From the NCBI RefSeq assembly GCF_017874355.1, contig NZ_JAGGLI010000002.1, positions 1 to 64,000 of the forward strand: a stretch of DNA of 64,000 bases, read 5' to 3'. This document shows, in pieces, positions 8,101 through 16,746 of this stretch. Positions within the stretch are counted from its first letter, which is position 1. Every line of letters begins with the position of its first letter. The notes under the pieces are model-generated. The model did no database searches and was not told where the DNA came from. It was given only the letters and a program-made list of their open reading frames with translations. Source of the DNA: Acetoanaerobium pronyense (GTDB lineage: Bacteria > Bacillota > Clostridia > Peptostreptococcales > Filifactoraceae). The translations under genes were made by a program, and so were the position numbers.

Positions 8101-9327
8101 CTAAAATGATGGATACTCTCCATCCCATACAATTCTTCTATATCCATCTGGGTCTGTATCTCCTTCTGTATTTATAAGAAGAATATTTGAGTTTTTATCT
8201 AATTTTAATTTATTTGCTAGTTCCTGTAGGTCTTCTTGCTCCTTTATAAGACTTAGTATTCCAAGTCCTACTGCTCCTGATTCTCCAGATATTACCCTTG
8301 GGTCATTTCCAAGTGGATTTCCAAGTATTCTCATTCCCTTTGCTGCTACATAGTCTGGGCAAGATATATAGGCATTTGCATAATCTCTAAGGATTCCCCA
8401 CCCAACTGTACTTGGCTCTCCACATGCAAGCCCTGCCATTATTGTCGGCATATCTCCAGTTACAGCATGGGGATTTCCGTCGTTTTCAAGGGCGGACTTG
8501 TATATACATGCTGCTTCACTTGGCTCTACCATTATAGTAATCGGTCTATTTTCTTTAAATCTAGCTTCAAGGTAGCCAAGTATACTTGCTGCAAATGAAC
8601 CAACTCCTGCTTGGAGAAATACATGGGTTGGCATATCTTCCCCTTTTTCTATAATCTGATCCATTGCTTCATCGATAAGTGTAGCATATCCTTGTATAAT
8701 CCATGTAGGTATCTCTTCATATCCTTCCCATGAGCTATCTTGAACAAGAACTCCATTATTTTCATCTGCATATTTACTTGCAAGTCTTACGGAGTCGTCA
8801 TAATTAAGGTCTGTAATACTTGCATCTGCCCCTTCTTTTCTAATGTTTTCAAGCCTGATCTGGGACGAACCTTTAGGCATATATACAACTGATTTTTGTC
8901 CAAGTTCTCTAGCTGCCCATGCAATGCCCCTTCCGTGATTTCCATCTGTGGCTGTCACAAAGGTAATATCTCCTAAAATCGTTTTAGTCTCTTCTGATTT
9001 TAGCTTATCAAATGTGATTTCAGATATATCAAGTCCTAATTTTTCAGCAAGGTACTTTCCAATTGCGTAGGACCCTCCAAGCACTTTAAATGCGTTTAGG
9101 TTAAATCTATATGATTCGTCTTTTATCCAAATATTTTTCACTTCTAGTTTTTTTGCAAGTTCATCTAGGCTTTGGAGTGGTGTGATTTCATACTGGGAAA
9201 ATCCTTTATGAAAGGTTCTTATTTTATCTATTATTTCTTTGTCTAAAAATGCTGTTGAGGTTTTATTGTGATTGTTTTCTTTTAATGAATTGTTAACTGC
9301 ATATTGTATTTTATTTTTATTTGCCAA
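8101..9327 (-). CDS. dpaL: diaminopropionate ammonia-lyase
   Basis: A PLP enzyme that converts 2,3-diaminopropionate to pyruvate and two ammonia (408 residues). The PLP lysine is K81 in RFNLNAFKVLGG, which closely matches the family motif. The TDGNHGRG segment, GVGSFAAS phosphate-binding loop and C-terminal NTEGDTDPDGY are also characteristic. I chose the TTG at 9327 because GGGGAG lies eight bases upstream; the GTG at 9336 would overlap that ribosome site. Related PLP lyases (threonine dehydratase-like) lack the NLNAFK form, so the assignment is firm. Confidence 0.9.
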   Translation of the reverse strand: MANKNKIQYAVNNSLKENNHNKTSTAFLDKEIIDKIRTFHKGFSQYEITPLQSLDELAKKLEVKNIWIKDESYRFNLNAFKVLGGSYAIGKYLAEKLGLDISEITFDKLKSEETKTILGDITFVTATDGNHGRGIAWAARELGQKSVVYMPKGSSQIRLENIRKEGADASITDLNYDDSVRLASKYADENNGVLVQDSSWEGYEEIPTWIIQGYATLIDEAMDQIIEKGEDMPTHVFLQAGVGSFAASILGYLEARFKENRPITIMVEPSEAACIYKSALENDGNPHAVTGDMPTIMAGLACGEPSTVGWGILRDYANAYISCPDYVAAKGMRILGNPLGNDPRVISGESGAVGLGILSLIKEQEDLQELANKLKLDKNSNILLINTEGDTDPDGYRRIVWDGEYPSF

Positions 9328-9401
9328 GTAAATCACTCCCCAAATATTTTTTCTTCCCTTGTAAGTATATTATCTCCTATATAAAAATTTTAACAATATA
9401 C

Positions 9402-10091
9402 TTATGCAAAACTACTCACTCCTTCACCTTCCGAATTATTTTTCATATCAGAGTACCCAATCCACACAGTCCATACATAGGCGCATGTCTTTGGAATCAT
9501 AAGAATCCCTACTAAAGGTATTGTGTCTGCCCATATTACAACTGGAACATAAAAAGCAAAGCTTAGTACTATAGTTAGCCACATATTTTTAAAACTTGTA
9601 TCATTATTTTCTCTTGAGCTCTTAAAAAATAGCCATATTATTAATATTCCCATCATTGCAAATGGTATATTTCTATATATCCCCCATGATAATGGTGAGT
9701 TAGTACTTGTCCATCCGTTTTGAGGGAAAAGACATAAGATAATTCTAGTTGCTGCAAGGAAGTATATAGACATTGTAAGTTTTTTCTTTCCCACAATATT
9801 ATAACGTTCCCTCCAAACATAATACAATATTACATAGAATATGGTCATTGTTATTGATGTTATAAATTTGCCTAACCCTAAAGAAAAGGTGTAATCTTGA
9901 AGGCCTGTAGTATTTAGGGCAACAACTCTAGGTATAAGGTGAAATGAGTCTCCTGCTCCAAGTAATACTGCCATAATCCCAAATAGTTTGTACTGCTTAT
10001 TTCCATTTGATCTTCTGATCATTAATATCCCTAATGTAATCACCGTAGTTAGATATACAGCATCAAATAGACCTTCCATAATACCTTGCAT
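9402..10091 (-). CDS. seven-segment membrane protein of unknown function
   Basis: 229 residues with about seven hydrophobic segments and short charged loops (RRSNGNKQYK, RERYNIVGKKK). I do not recognise the family. It is preceded by AGGAGG and by an inverted repeat (ATGAAC GTT GTTCAT) that is repeated at the TetR gene upstream, so it is probably repressed by that regulator. That context would suit a stress- or ligand-inducible membrane protein. No transporter motif is visible. Confidence 0.6.
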   Translation of the reverse strand: MQGIMEGLFDAVYLTTVITLGILMIRRSNGNKQYKLFGIMAVLLGAGDSFHLIPRVVALNTTGLQDYTFSLGLGKFITSITMTIFYVILYYVWRERYNIVGKKKLTMSIYFLAATRIILCLFPQNGWTSTNSPLSWGIYRNIPFAMMGILIIWLFFKSSRENNDTSFKNMWLTIVLSFAFYVPVVIWADTIPLVGILMIPKTCAYVWTVWIGYSDMKNNSEGEGVSSFA

Positions 10092-10108
10092 AATTTACCT
10101 CCTAGAAT

Positions 10109-10123
10109 ATGAACGTTGTTCAT
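10109..10123. promoter_or_regulatory. TetR operator candidate, site 1
   Basis: ATGAAC-GTT-GTTCAT, a perfect 6+3+6 inverted repeat, 18 bases before the start codon of the membrane protein gene. The same arms occur at 10765-10779. Confidence 0.7.
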
Positions 10124-10137
10124 TTTAATGTTTTTTT

Positions 10138-10159
10138 AAACCCACCAACAGGTGGGTTT
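10138..10159. other. hairpin between the TetR gene and its neighbour
   Basis: AAACCCACC (10138-10146), AACA, GGTGGGTTT (10151-10159). It lies just past the end of the TetR gene and may stop read-through, but the T tract on the minus strand is short, so terminator activity is uncertain. Confidence 0.5.
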
Positions 10160-10191
10160 TCCCAATCTTATATCTTCAGTTTGAAATTTTA

Positions 10192-10749
10192 TTAATATAT
10201 TATTTTTTTTATGACTTCTAATAATACTTTGCATGACTCGTTTTGTTCTATAACTAAGTTTCTTATATTTGAAAATATAAACCTAACAAAGTCAGTCTCT
10301 GTAAATTCTTCATTGAAAATATTCAAATTTACATTTTTATCTTTTTTTAAACCTTCCAGCAAAGAAGATTCAATCCTACTAAAAAATTGATTCATCACTT
10401 CTCTACCTTTGCTTTTATTAGCTTCTGTAAAATTCATTCCATGAACACTTATAAAAAAAGGATACTCCTGTGATCCTTTTTGAATTTTTTTAAATAAGGC
10501 TTCAACCTGTGAGATAAAATCTTTTTGCGATATATCATCTCCTTTTTTCTGAAAAATCTCAGACCAAATTGACCCTACCGTTTCCAATATCAAATCTTCT
10601 TTAGATGAAAAATAGTTATATATAGAGCCTACTGAAGCATTGCATCTCTTTGCAACTTCTCTAATATTTAACGCATGCATTCCTGAATCCATTACTAAAT
10701 CTTTGCTAGCCATAATTATTGCTTCTTTTGATGTTACTGCTTTATTCAA
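10192..10749 (-). CDS. TetR/AcrR-family transcriptional repressor
   Basis: 185 residues. The N-terminal helix-turn-helix reads ALNIREVAKRCNASVGSIYNYF, followed by SKEDLIL, the classic TetR pattern; the rest is a helical ligand domain I cannot assign. I chose the TTG at 10749, preceded by GGGGGG, because the longer ATG frame from 10779 would begin inside the operator repeat. Two identical-arm operators (10109-10123 and 10765-10779) suggest that it represses itself and the downstream membrane protein gene. Confidence 0.85.
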   Translation of the reverse strand: MNKAVTSKEAIIMASKDLVMDSGMHALNIREVAKRCNASVGSIYNYFSSKEDLILETVGSIWSEIFQKKGDDISQKDFISQVEALFKKIQKGSQEYPFFISVHGMNFTEANKSKGREVMNQFFSRIESSLLEGLKKDKNVNLNIFNEEFTETDFVRFIFSNIRNLVIEQNESCKVLLEVIKKIIY

Positions 10750-10764
10750 CTTAATCCCCCCAAA

Positions 10765-10779
10765 GTGAACATGGTTCAT
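10765..10779. promoter_or_regulatory. TetR operator candidate, site 2
   Basis: GTGAAC-ATG-GTTCAT, with perfect TGAAC/GTTCA arms and a three-base centre, located 16 bases upstream of the TTG start of the repressor gene. It would allow autoregulation. Confidence 0.7.
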
Positions 10780-10893
10780 TATAACTTTTTTGATTATTTA
10801 TGTCAATATACTTTTATTTTTCTTTATATGATGCTTAATTATATAATAAATCCATTTAACAAAATAATTTATTTTTTATGTTTCAATTTATTA

Positions 10894-10922
10894 TTGTGAG
10901 TCTAGTAATTATTGGATACAAT
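10894..10922 (+). promoter_or_regulatory. probable promoter of tldD-tldE
   Basis: TTGTGA (10894-10899), 17 bases, TACAAT (10917-10922), about 68 bases before tldD. The remainder of the 240-base gap is plain AT-rich sequence. Confidence 0.5.
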
Positions 10923-10989
10923 AAGATAAAGTTTGAATTATCAATATATTCAATAAAAATAGTTTCAAATATATTATAGGGGGGAAATC

Positions 10990-12372
10990 ATGATAGATCA
11001 GAGGTTAGCACACGATATACTCTCTGCAGCACTTTCTTTTGGAGGGGACTTTGCAGAGATTTTCGTAGAAAACAGGACAGATACTACTATAGGTATGATT
11101 GAAGGAAAGGTAGAACGTTCTCTATCTGGAAAAACTGGTGGCATTGGTATAAGGATTTTTAATGGATTCAACAGTGTTTATACCTATTCTAACAAATTGG
11201 ATAGAGAGACACTGCTTAGCCTTGCACAAAACGCTTCTAAATCTCTAAAAGGAGTTTCTCAAAATCTAAGGATTGATTTTGTAATGGAAAATCCAAGTAT
11301 AGTACATCCTGTGAAAGTTCATCCTAAAAATGTTGAAAAAATTAGAAAAATAGAGCTGATGAAAAAAGCCCATGAGGCAGCTTCAAGCTACTCTAATTTA
11401 ATACATCAAGTAAAAATAAACTACATTGACTCCTGTCAAAACGTCCTTATTGCAAATTCTAAGGGAAAATTTGTGCAAGACCAAAGAGTTAGAACTAGAT
11501 TTGCAGTGAATTCTATAGCATCAAAGGATAATAAAATGGAGTACGGTATGATTAGCAAAGGCTCTGGAAAGGGGTTTGAGCTTTATGATGAGATATCAGT
11601 AGAAGACATTGCAAGGGAAGCATCTAGAGTCGCTGTGACTATGCTAGGTGCAAAGCCAGCTCCTAGTGGCAAGTTTCCAGTTGTACTAGATAATAAGTTT
11701 GGTGGAGTAATCTTTCATGAGGCATGTGGCCATGGTCTTGAAGCAACTTCAGTTGCAAAAGGAAACTCTGTATATGCCGGAAAATTAGGTGAAAAAATAG
11801 CATCAGATATTGTCTCTGCAGTTGATGATGGTACTATTTTAAATGAATGGGGCTCTCTTAGCTTTGATGATGAAGGTAATAAACCTACTAGAAATGTACT
11901 AATTGAAAATGGAGTACTTAAAAATTATATGATAGATGAGCTAAATGCAAGGCGAATGAAAATGCCAGCAACTGGTTCTTGCAGAAGAGAATCTTACAAA
12001 CTCCCCCCTACATCAAGAATGACAAACACCTATATTTTAAATGGGAAAAGCAGTTTCGAAGATATGATAAGCTCTATAGACTATGGAGTTTATGCCAAGT
12101 ATCTTGGTGGAGGCTCTGTAAATACAGCTACAGGGGAATTTAATTTTGCAGCATCTGAAGCATATCTTGTAAAGGATGGTAAAATACAGGAACCTATAAA
12201 AGGTGCCACTCTTATAGGCACAGGTCTTGAAGTCCTTCAAAAAATAGAAATGGTAAGTAATAATTTTGATTCAGGAGAGGGTATGTGCGGCTCAGTGAGC
12301 GGAGTAATACCTGCTGGACTGGGTCAGCCTGCCCTAAAGGTTTCTGAGATTACTGTTGGTGGAAAGGAGTAA
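10990..12372 (+). CDS. tldD: TldD-family metalloprotease subunit
   Basis: 460 residues. TldD contains the metal-binding HExxxH motif, here HEACGH at 243-248, followed by GLEA. TldD/TldE pairs form a protease that trims peptides, for example modified peptide precursors and antitoxins in other bacteria. The GSCRRESYKLPPTSRM segment and the C-terminal GSVSGVIPAGLGQPALKV region are conserved in the family. The start is ATG with GGGGGG just upstream. It is followed five bases later by its partner gene. Confidence 0.92.
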   Translation: MIDQRLAHDILSAALSFGGDFAEIFVENRTDTTIGMIEGKVERSLSGKTGGIGIRIFNGFNSVYTYSNKLDRETLLSLAQNASKSLKGVSQNLRIDFVMENPSIVHPVKVHPKNVEKIRKIELMKKAHEAASSYSNLIHQVKINYIDSCQNVLIANSKGKFVQDQRVRTRFAVNSIASKDNKMEYGMISKGSGKGFELYDEISVEDIAREASRVAVTMLGAKPAPSGKFPVVLDNKFGGVIFHEACGHGLEATSVAKGNSVYAGKLGEKIASDIVSAVDDGTILNEWGSLSFDDEGNKPTRNVLIENGVLKNYMIDELNARRMKMPATGSCRRESYKLPPTSRMTNTYILNGKSSFEDMISSIDYGVYAKYLGGGSVNTATGEFNFAASEAYLVKDGKIQEPIKGATLIGTGLEVLQKIEMVSNNFDSGEGMCGSVSGVIPAGLGQPALKVSEITVGGKE

Positions 12373-12377
12373 ATCTT

Positions 12378-13721
12378 ATGATGGATAAATGGATTGATGA
12401 GCTGTTTGCTATAGGAAAAGATAAGGGATTTGAGAATCAGGAGATTTACTATGAGTCATCAAATAGTCTGAAAATCTCGGTATTTGAAGGAAATGTGGAT
12501 AAATTTAACCTCTCAGAAGAAGGTGGTCTTTCTTATAGGGGGATAGTAAATGGAAAGATGGGTTATGCTTTTACAGAAACATTTGATGATGAAGCCATAA
12601 AAATGCTTGTAGATGAGGCTTATGAAAATGCTTTAGCTATAGAATCCCTGGACCCTGTTTGTCTTCATGACGGAAAAGGAGAATATAGTGTTTTAGACTG
12701 CAGTAGCCTTGATAACTCTGTCTCTGTTGAAGATAAAATCCAGTTTATGTTAAATTTAGAGAAACAAATCTTGGATAAAGATTCTAGAATACTTAGGTTG
12801 TCAAATAATAGCTATGTAGAGTCTCGTTATGAAAAGTGGATTAAAAACACAAAAGGCCTTGATATGAAGGAAAATAAATCACATATCTACGCTTATGCCG
12901 TTGCTGTAGCTAAGGAAGGAAATGATACTAGAACAGGAATAGGACTATCTACAGGCGACTCTTTTTCCTCTATTTCGTACCCAAGCATTGCAGATGATGC
13001 AGTAAACCAAGCTTTAGGTATGCTGAGAGCTAAGGCAATACCTTCTGTGAAGTGTCCTGTAATTTTTGAAAATAAAGCCTTTGCTAGCTTTTTATCCCAG
13101 TTTACAAACCATTTTAGTGCAGAGCAGGTTCAAAAGAAATTATCGGGTTTAGTAGATAAACTCGAAACCTCTATTGGTTCTAAATATGTGAATATTACTG
13201 ATAACCCTCACATCAAAGAAGGATTAAACTCTACAGCTTTTGATGACGAAGGTGTTGCAACCTATGTAAAGCCTTTAGTAAAAAATGGAGTATTAAAAAC
13301 ATATCTATATAACTTGCAAACTGCAGAAAAAGACAAAGTAAAGTCAACAGGAAATGCTGCCAAGTCATCTTATAAAGGTTCTGTAGAAATAGCTCCTATA
13401 AACTTTTGCCTTGAGCCTAGTGAAATAAGTCTTGGCAATTTACTAAAACAAAATTATTATGGGGTTTTCATTACAGAACTACAAGGACTTCATGCTGGAA
13501 TTAATAGTATTTCTGGAGATTTCTCCCTTCAGTGTCATGGATATTTAATAGAAAAGGGAGATTTAACAAAACCAGTAAGCCAAATTACTGTATCTGGAAA
13601 CTTTTTTGAACTCCTAAAAGATATAAATGGAGTAGCAAATGATTTTCTTTTATCTCCACTTACAGTAGGCTGTGGCTCTCCAAGCGTAAGTGTATCCTCA
13701 CTTAGCATCTCTGGAAACTAG
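12378..13721 (+). CDS. pmbA: TldE/PmbA-family protease partner subunit
   Basis: 447 residues, homologous to TldD but without the HExxxH motif, as expected for TldE/PmbA. Features include the N-terminal SLKISVFEGNVDKFNLSEEGG and the C-terminal VSQITVSGNFFELLKDINGVAND. It should pair with the upstream TldD as the active heterodimer. An AAAGGAG site at 12363-12369 serves the ATG at 12378. A peptide substrate gene is not visible next to the pair. Confidence 0.9.
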   Translation: MMDKWIDELFAIGKDKGFENQEIYYESSNSLKISVFEGNVDKFNLSEEGGLSYRGIVNGKMGYAFTETFDDEAIKMLVDEAYENALAIESLDPVCLHDGKGEYSVLDCSSLDNSVSVEDKIQFMLNLEKQILDKDSRILRLSNNSYVESRYEKWIKNTKGLDMKENKSHIYAYAVAVAKEGNDTRTGIGLSTGDSFSSISYPSIADDAVNQALGMLRAKAIPSVKCPVIFENKAFASFLSQFTNHFSAEQVQKKLSGLVDKLETSIGSKYVNITDNPHIKEGLNSTAFDDEGVATYVKPLVKNGVLKTYLYNLQTAEKDKVKSTGNAAKSSYKGSVEIAPINFCLEPSEISLGNLLKQNYYGVFITELQGLHAGINSISGDFSLQCHGYLIEKGDLTKPVSQITVSGNFFELLKDINGVANDFLLSPLTVGCGSPSVSVSSLSISGN

Positions 13722-13750
13722 ATTTTTAAAAACTACTATAAAGTAAAGAA

Positions 13751-13797
13751 AAATACAGTATATTTGGTTCAAACTCAAACCAAAATATACTGTATTT
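13751..13797. terminator. bidirectional terminator between convergent operons
   Basis: Arms 13751-13769 and 13778-13797 pair over 19 bp with one bulged A. It separates pmbA from the convergent ABC operon. Confidence 0.88.
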
Positions 13798-13828
13798 AAT
13801 TTAGCCTTATTTTCAAGGCATCTATTAA

Positions 13829-14845
13829 CTAATCATAATATAAAATTTTATCCTCTGTTACTTTCATATATATCTTTTGATTTAGAGAAAAATCCCTAAA
13901 TCTATCTACAAGGATATCTACATTTAGCTCTATATTTTTTATATTTACAGTAAATCTAACTATATTTCCTTGAGGTATATAATCACTTATTACACCCTCA
14001 AAGCTATATCCATTTGTAATTTCACCAAATCTTTCATTTTTCATTTCTATAGCCTCTGGTCTTAATACTACAGTTTTTATACCTTTATACTTCCCACTTG
14101 TAATGATTGAGAAATCTTTTGCCTCAAGTACATTGTAGTTCCCCATAAAAGAAGCCACATATTTACTTTTTGGAGTTAGATATAGTTCTGTTGGCCTTCC
14201 TGATTGCTCTATAGCTCCATCTTTAAACAAATGAATAGTGTCAGACATTCTCATTGCTTCATCTTGGTCATGAGTTACCATAATAGATGTCATTTCATAC
14301 TCTTTATGAAGTTCCTTTACTTTAAGCTGCAGGGATTTTCTAAGCTTTGCATCTATTGCATTAAACGGTTCATCTAGTAATAAAACCTTAGGTTTCATTA
14401 CTAGAGCTCTTGCAAGTGCAACTCTTTGCCTCTCCCCTCCTGAAAGCTGAGAAGGATAACTCTTTATTTTTTGATGAAGGTTTACGGATTCTAGGGCATT
14501 CATTACCTCTTCTTTGATTTTTGATTGAGATTCTTTCCTTAATTTAAGTCCATAAGAAACATTATTAAACACATTCATGGTAGGAAAAAGACAGTATGAT
14601 TGAAAAATCATACCTATATTTCTATCTCTAGGGCTTTTGTGAGTAATATCTTCTGAATCTAATATAATTTTTCCAGAATCTATACTACCAAGCCCCGCTA
14701 TAGACCTAAGTAGGGTAGTTTTCCCACATCCTGAAGACCCTAATAATGTAACAAATTCATTTTGTTTTACAGACAAATTTATATTATGAAGAACCTTATG
14801 GTCTCCATAGGATTTACTTACATCTAAAACCTCTATATAAGACAT
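13829..14845 (-). CDS. ABC importer ATPase with C-terminal TOBE-type domain
   Basis: A 338-residue ATPase. Walker A is GSSGCGKTT, the signature is LSGGERQRVALARAL, Walker B is VLLLDEP and the H-loop is VTHDQ. An extra ~100-residue C-terminal part (VVLRPEAIEM, then a beta-rich stretch) resembles TOBE domains of CysA/PotA-type ATPases. That is unusual next to a NitT/TauT-type permease and binding protein, whose ATPases are usually ~250 residues. Last gene of the operon that begins with the DUF169 gene. Confidence 0.88.
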   Translation of the reverse strand: MSYIEVLDVSKSYGDHKVLHNINLSVKQNEFVTLLGSSGCGKTTLLRSIAGLGSIDSGKIILDSEDITHKSPRDRNIGMIFQSYCLFPTMNVFNNVSYGLKLRKESQSKIKEEVMNALESVNLHQKIKSYPSQLSGGERQRVALARALVMKPKVLLLDEPFNAIDAKLRKSLQLKVKELHKEYEMTSIMVTHDQDEAMRMSDTIHLFKDGAIEQSGRPTELYLTPKSKYVASFMGNYNVLEAKDFSIITSGKYKGIKTVVLRPEAIEMKNERFGEITNGYSFEGVISDYIPQGNIVRFTVNIKNIELNVDILVDRFRDFSLNQKIYMKVTEDKILYYD

Positions 14846-14864
14846 TTACAACACCTTGCTTTGC

Positions 14865-15899
14865 TTATTGTGCTTGCTCAACGAATCTCATATCTATGAT
14901 ATTCTCATATCCTACTTTGTTTTTTAAAACTCCAGTCTTTAAAGAAAAATTCTCCATAGCCTCATATCCTTCTTCTGATATCTTAAGGTCTGGTGAATAT
15001 GCGATTTTTATCAGTGATATTCTCTCTATAAGGTCTTCCTTAGTGCTTCCGTCGTGATATGGCATTAACACTTCAGCAACCTCTTCATCACTATGTGATG
15101 TAAGCCATTTAGCACCTTTTGCTACACCATTAATAAAGCTTTGTACAGTTTCTGGATTTTCATCTACAAACTTTTTAGTAGCTGTAATTATAGAGCCTTC
15201 AAATTTTTCTGAACCAAAAACTCTCTTTTTAGTTTCCATGTCAGCCCCATCTACAAGGAAATTTGCCCCTATAGCTGAAAACTTATTTCTGTTATAGTGG
15301 TCCATATATGAAGCGTCTATAGTACCTTGCTCTAGTGCCGCCATCGAAGCACCATACTGCATTTGTGCAAATGTAACATCTTCAGCAGGATTTAGTCCAC
15401 CTTCTTCTAATATGCTCCATATAAATGAGTAAGGAGCAGATCCAGGAGCTCCTGCAAATACCGTCTTTCCTTTTAACTGAGAGATTTCTGTTATATCTTT
15501 AGACCCTGCAAATCCATAAAGTCTAGTAGTATCAAGCGCAGCTACTACCTTAGACTCAAGTCCTTCATCAAAGGCTCTAAAAACTGGCTCTATAGATAGC
15601 ATACAAAATTGTGAATCTCCTGCATGCATACCTTGAAAAGCAACAGGTCCATCTCCATAAACTGCAAATTCCACCTCTATACCTTCTTCTTCAAAATAAC
15701 CAAGAGCATCTGCTATATGTACGGCTGCGTAATTCATACCTCTAAATTCAGAAACTACTACTTTTGTCATTTCTTTTTGTTCCTCTTGAGCAGATCCCTC
15801 GCTTTGTGTTCCCGAATTATTTGCGCACCCTGCAAAAATACTCATAGCTAGTGTGAATAACAAAGCAATTTTAGTAAACTTAATAAATCTTTTATTCAT
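14865..15899 (-). CDS. NitT/TauT-type ABC substrate-binding lipoprotein
   Basis: A 344-residue lipoprotein with lipobox IFAGC (Cys25) and an NMT1/SsuA-like binding domain: AAVHIADALGYFEEEGIEVEF, then GDSQFCMLSIEPVFRA, and LKGKTVFAGAPGSAPY. Such proteins bind small compounds such as nitrate, taurine, alkylsulfonates or pyrimidine precursors; the ligand here cannot be read from the sequence. ATG 15899 is preferred because AAGGAG is nine bases away; the ATG at 15908 would touch it. Confidence 0.88.
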   Translation of the reverse strand: MNKRFIKFTKIALLFTLAMSIFAGCANNSGTQSEGSAQEEQKEMTKVVVSEFRGMNYAAVHIADALGYFEEEGIEVEFAVYGDGPVAFQGMHAGDSQFCMLSIEPVFRAFDEGLESKVVAALDTTRLYGFAGSKDITEISQLKGKTVFAGAPGSAPYSFIWSILEEGGLNPAEDVTFAQMQYGASMAALEQGTIDASYMDHYNRNKFSAIGANFLVDGADMETKKRVFGSEKFEGSIITATKKFVDENPETVQSFINGVAKGAKWLTSHSDEEVAEVLMPYHDGSTKEDLIERISLIKIAYSPDLKISEEGYEAMENFSLKTGVLKNKVGYENIIDMRFVEQAQ

Positions 15900-15930
15900 A
15901 AATTTCATCTCCTTTTTATTTAAATACAGA

Positions 15931-16746
15931 TTAATCTTGATTTTTTAGATTTTCCATGCGAAGTGAAGTCACTGTCCTCCATACTAGAAGCTTTTGCTCC
16001 ATAATATCAAGTACTTTGTTTAGTCCAAGACCTACAAATAATAATATTACTATGCACGACATCACTCTACTGATATTAAAATAAGAAGTGGAGTATGTTA
16101 TCATCCATCCAAATCCACCCTTTGAACCTATATATTCTCCTATTATAGCTCCAACTAGAGCTGCACTTACTCCTCCTCTGATACCTGAAAGTATCCAGGG
16201 CATACAAGATGGTATTACTACTGTTCTAAGGGTTTGAAAATGACCAGCACCAAGAAGATTGGCTGACTCTAGTATTCCTTTATCCATAGATTTTATGGCT
16301 CCATAAGTGGATGAAAAAACATTGAAAAACACCATTAATCCTGCCAAAAATATTTTAGAGGTAAGTCCCAGTCCAAACCATAATACATAAACAGGAGCAA
16401 GAGCAAGCTGAGGTATACAGCTAAATCCAGAAATTATTGGCGTAAGCACCTCTCCAATGAAAGAAAAATATCCAAATATTATAGCAAAAGTTATTCCTAT
16501 AAGACTTCCTAAAAACAGCCCCCAAAACACCTCCGTCAGTGTTATTGACGCATGCTTGGCTAGCTCTCCACTTGAAAAAAATACTATTAAGTCTTTAAAT
16601 ATTGCACTAGGATAACTTGTAAATACTGGATTATAACTACCATTTGTGGCTTTATATTCCCAAAGTAAAAGCCCGAAAATAATAAGAAGGCTCCTGATTA
16701 AAACTATTATAAAATATCTTTTTTTCTCCTTATCAATTTTTTTCAT
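15931..16746 (-). CDS. NitT/TauT-type ABC permease
   Basis: About 271 residues with six membrane segments. The permease loop ESANLLGAGHFQTLRTVVIPSCMPWILSGIRG is the EAA motif of the SsuC/TauC class. The start is uncertain among several Lys-rich ATG codons; the one at 16746 has AAGGA upstream and overlaps the end of the DUF169 gene by 14 bases, implying translational coupling. Confidence 0.85.
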   Translation of the reverse strand: MKKIDKEKKRYFIIVLIRSLLIIFGLLLWEYKATNGSYNPVFTSYPSAIFKDLIVFFSSGELAKHASITLTEVFWGLFLGSLIGITFAIIFGYFSFIGEVLTPIISGFSCIPQLALAPVYVLWFGLGLTSKIFLAGLMVFFNVFSSTYGAIKSMDKGILESANLLGAGHFQTLRTVVIPSCMPWILSGIRGGVSAALVGAIIGEYIGSKGGFGWMITYSTSYFNISRVMSCIVILLFVGLGLNKVLDIMEQKLLVWRTVTSLRMENLKNQD

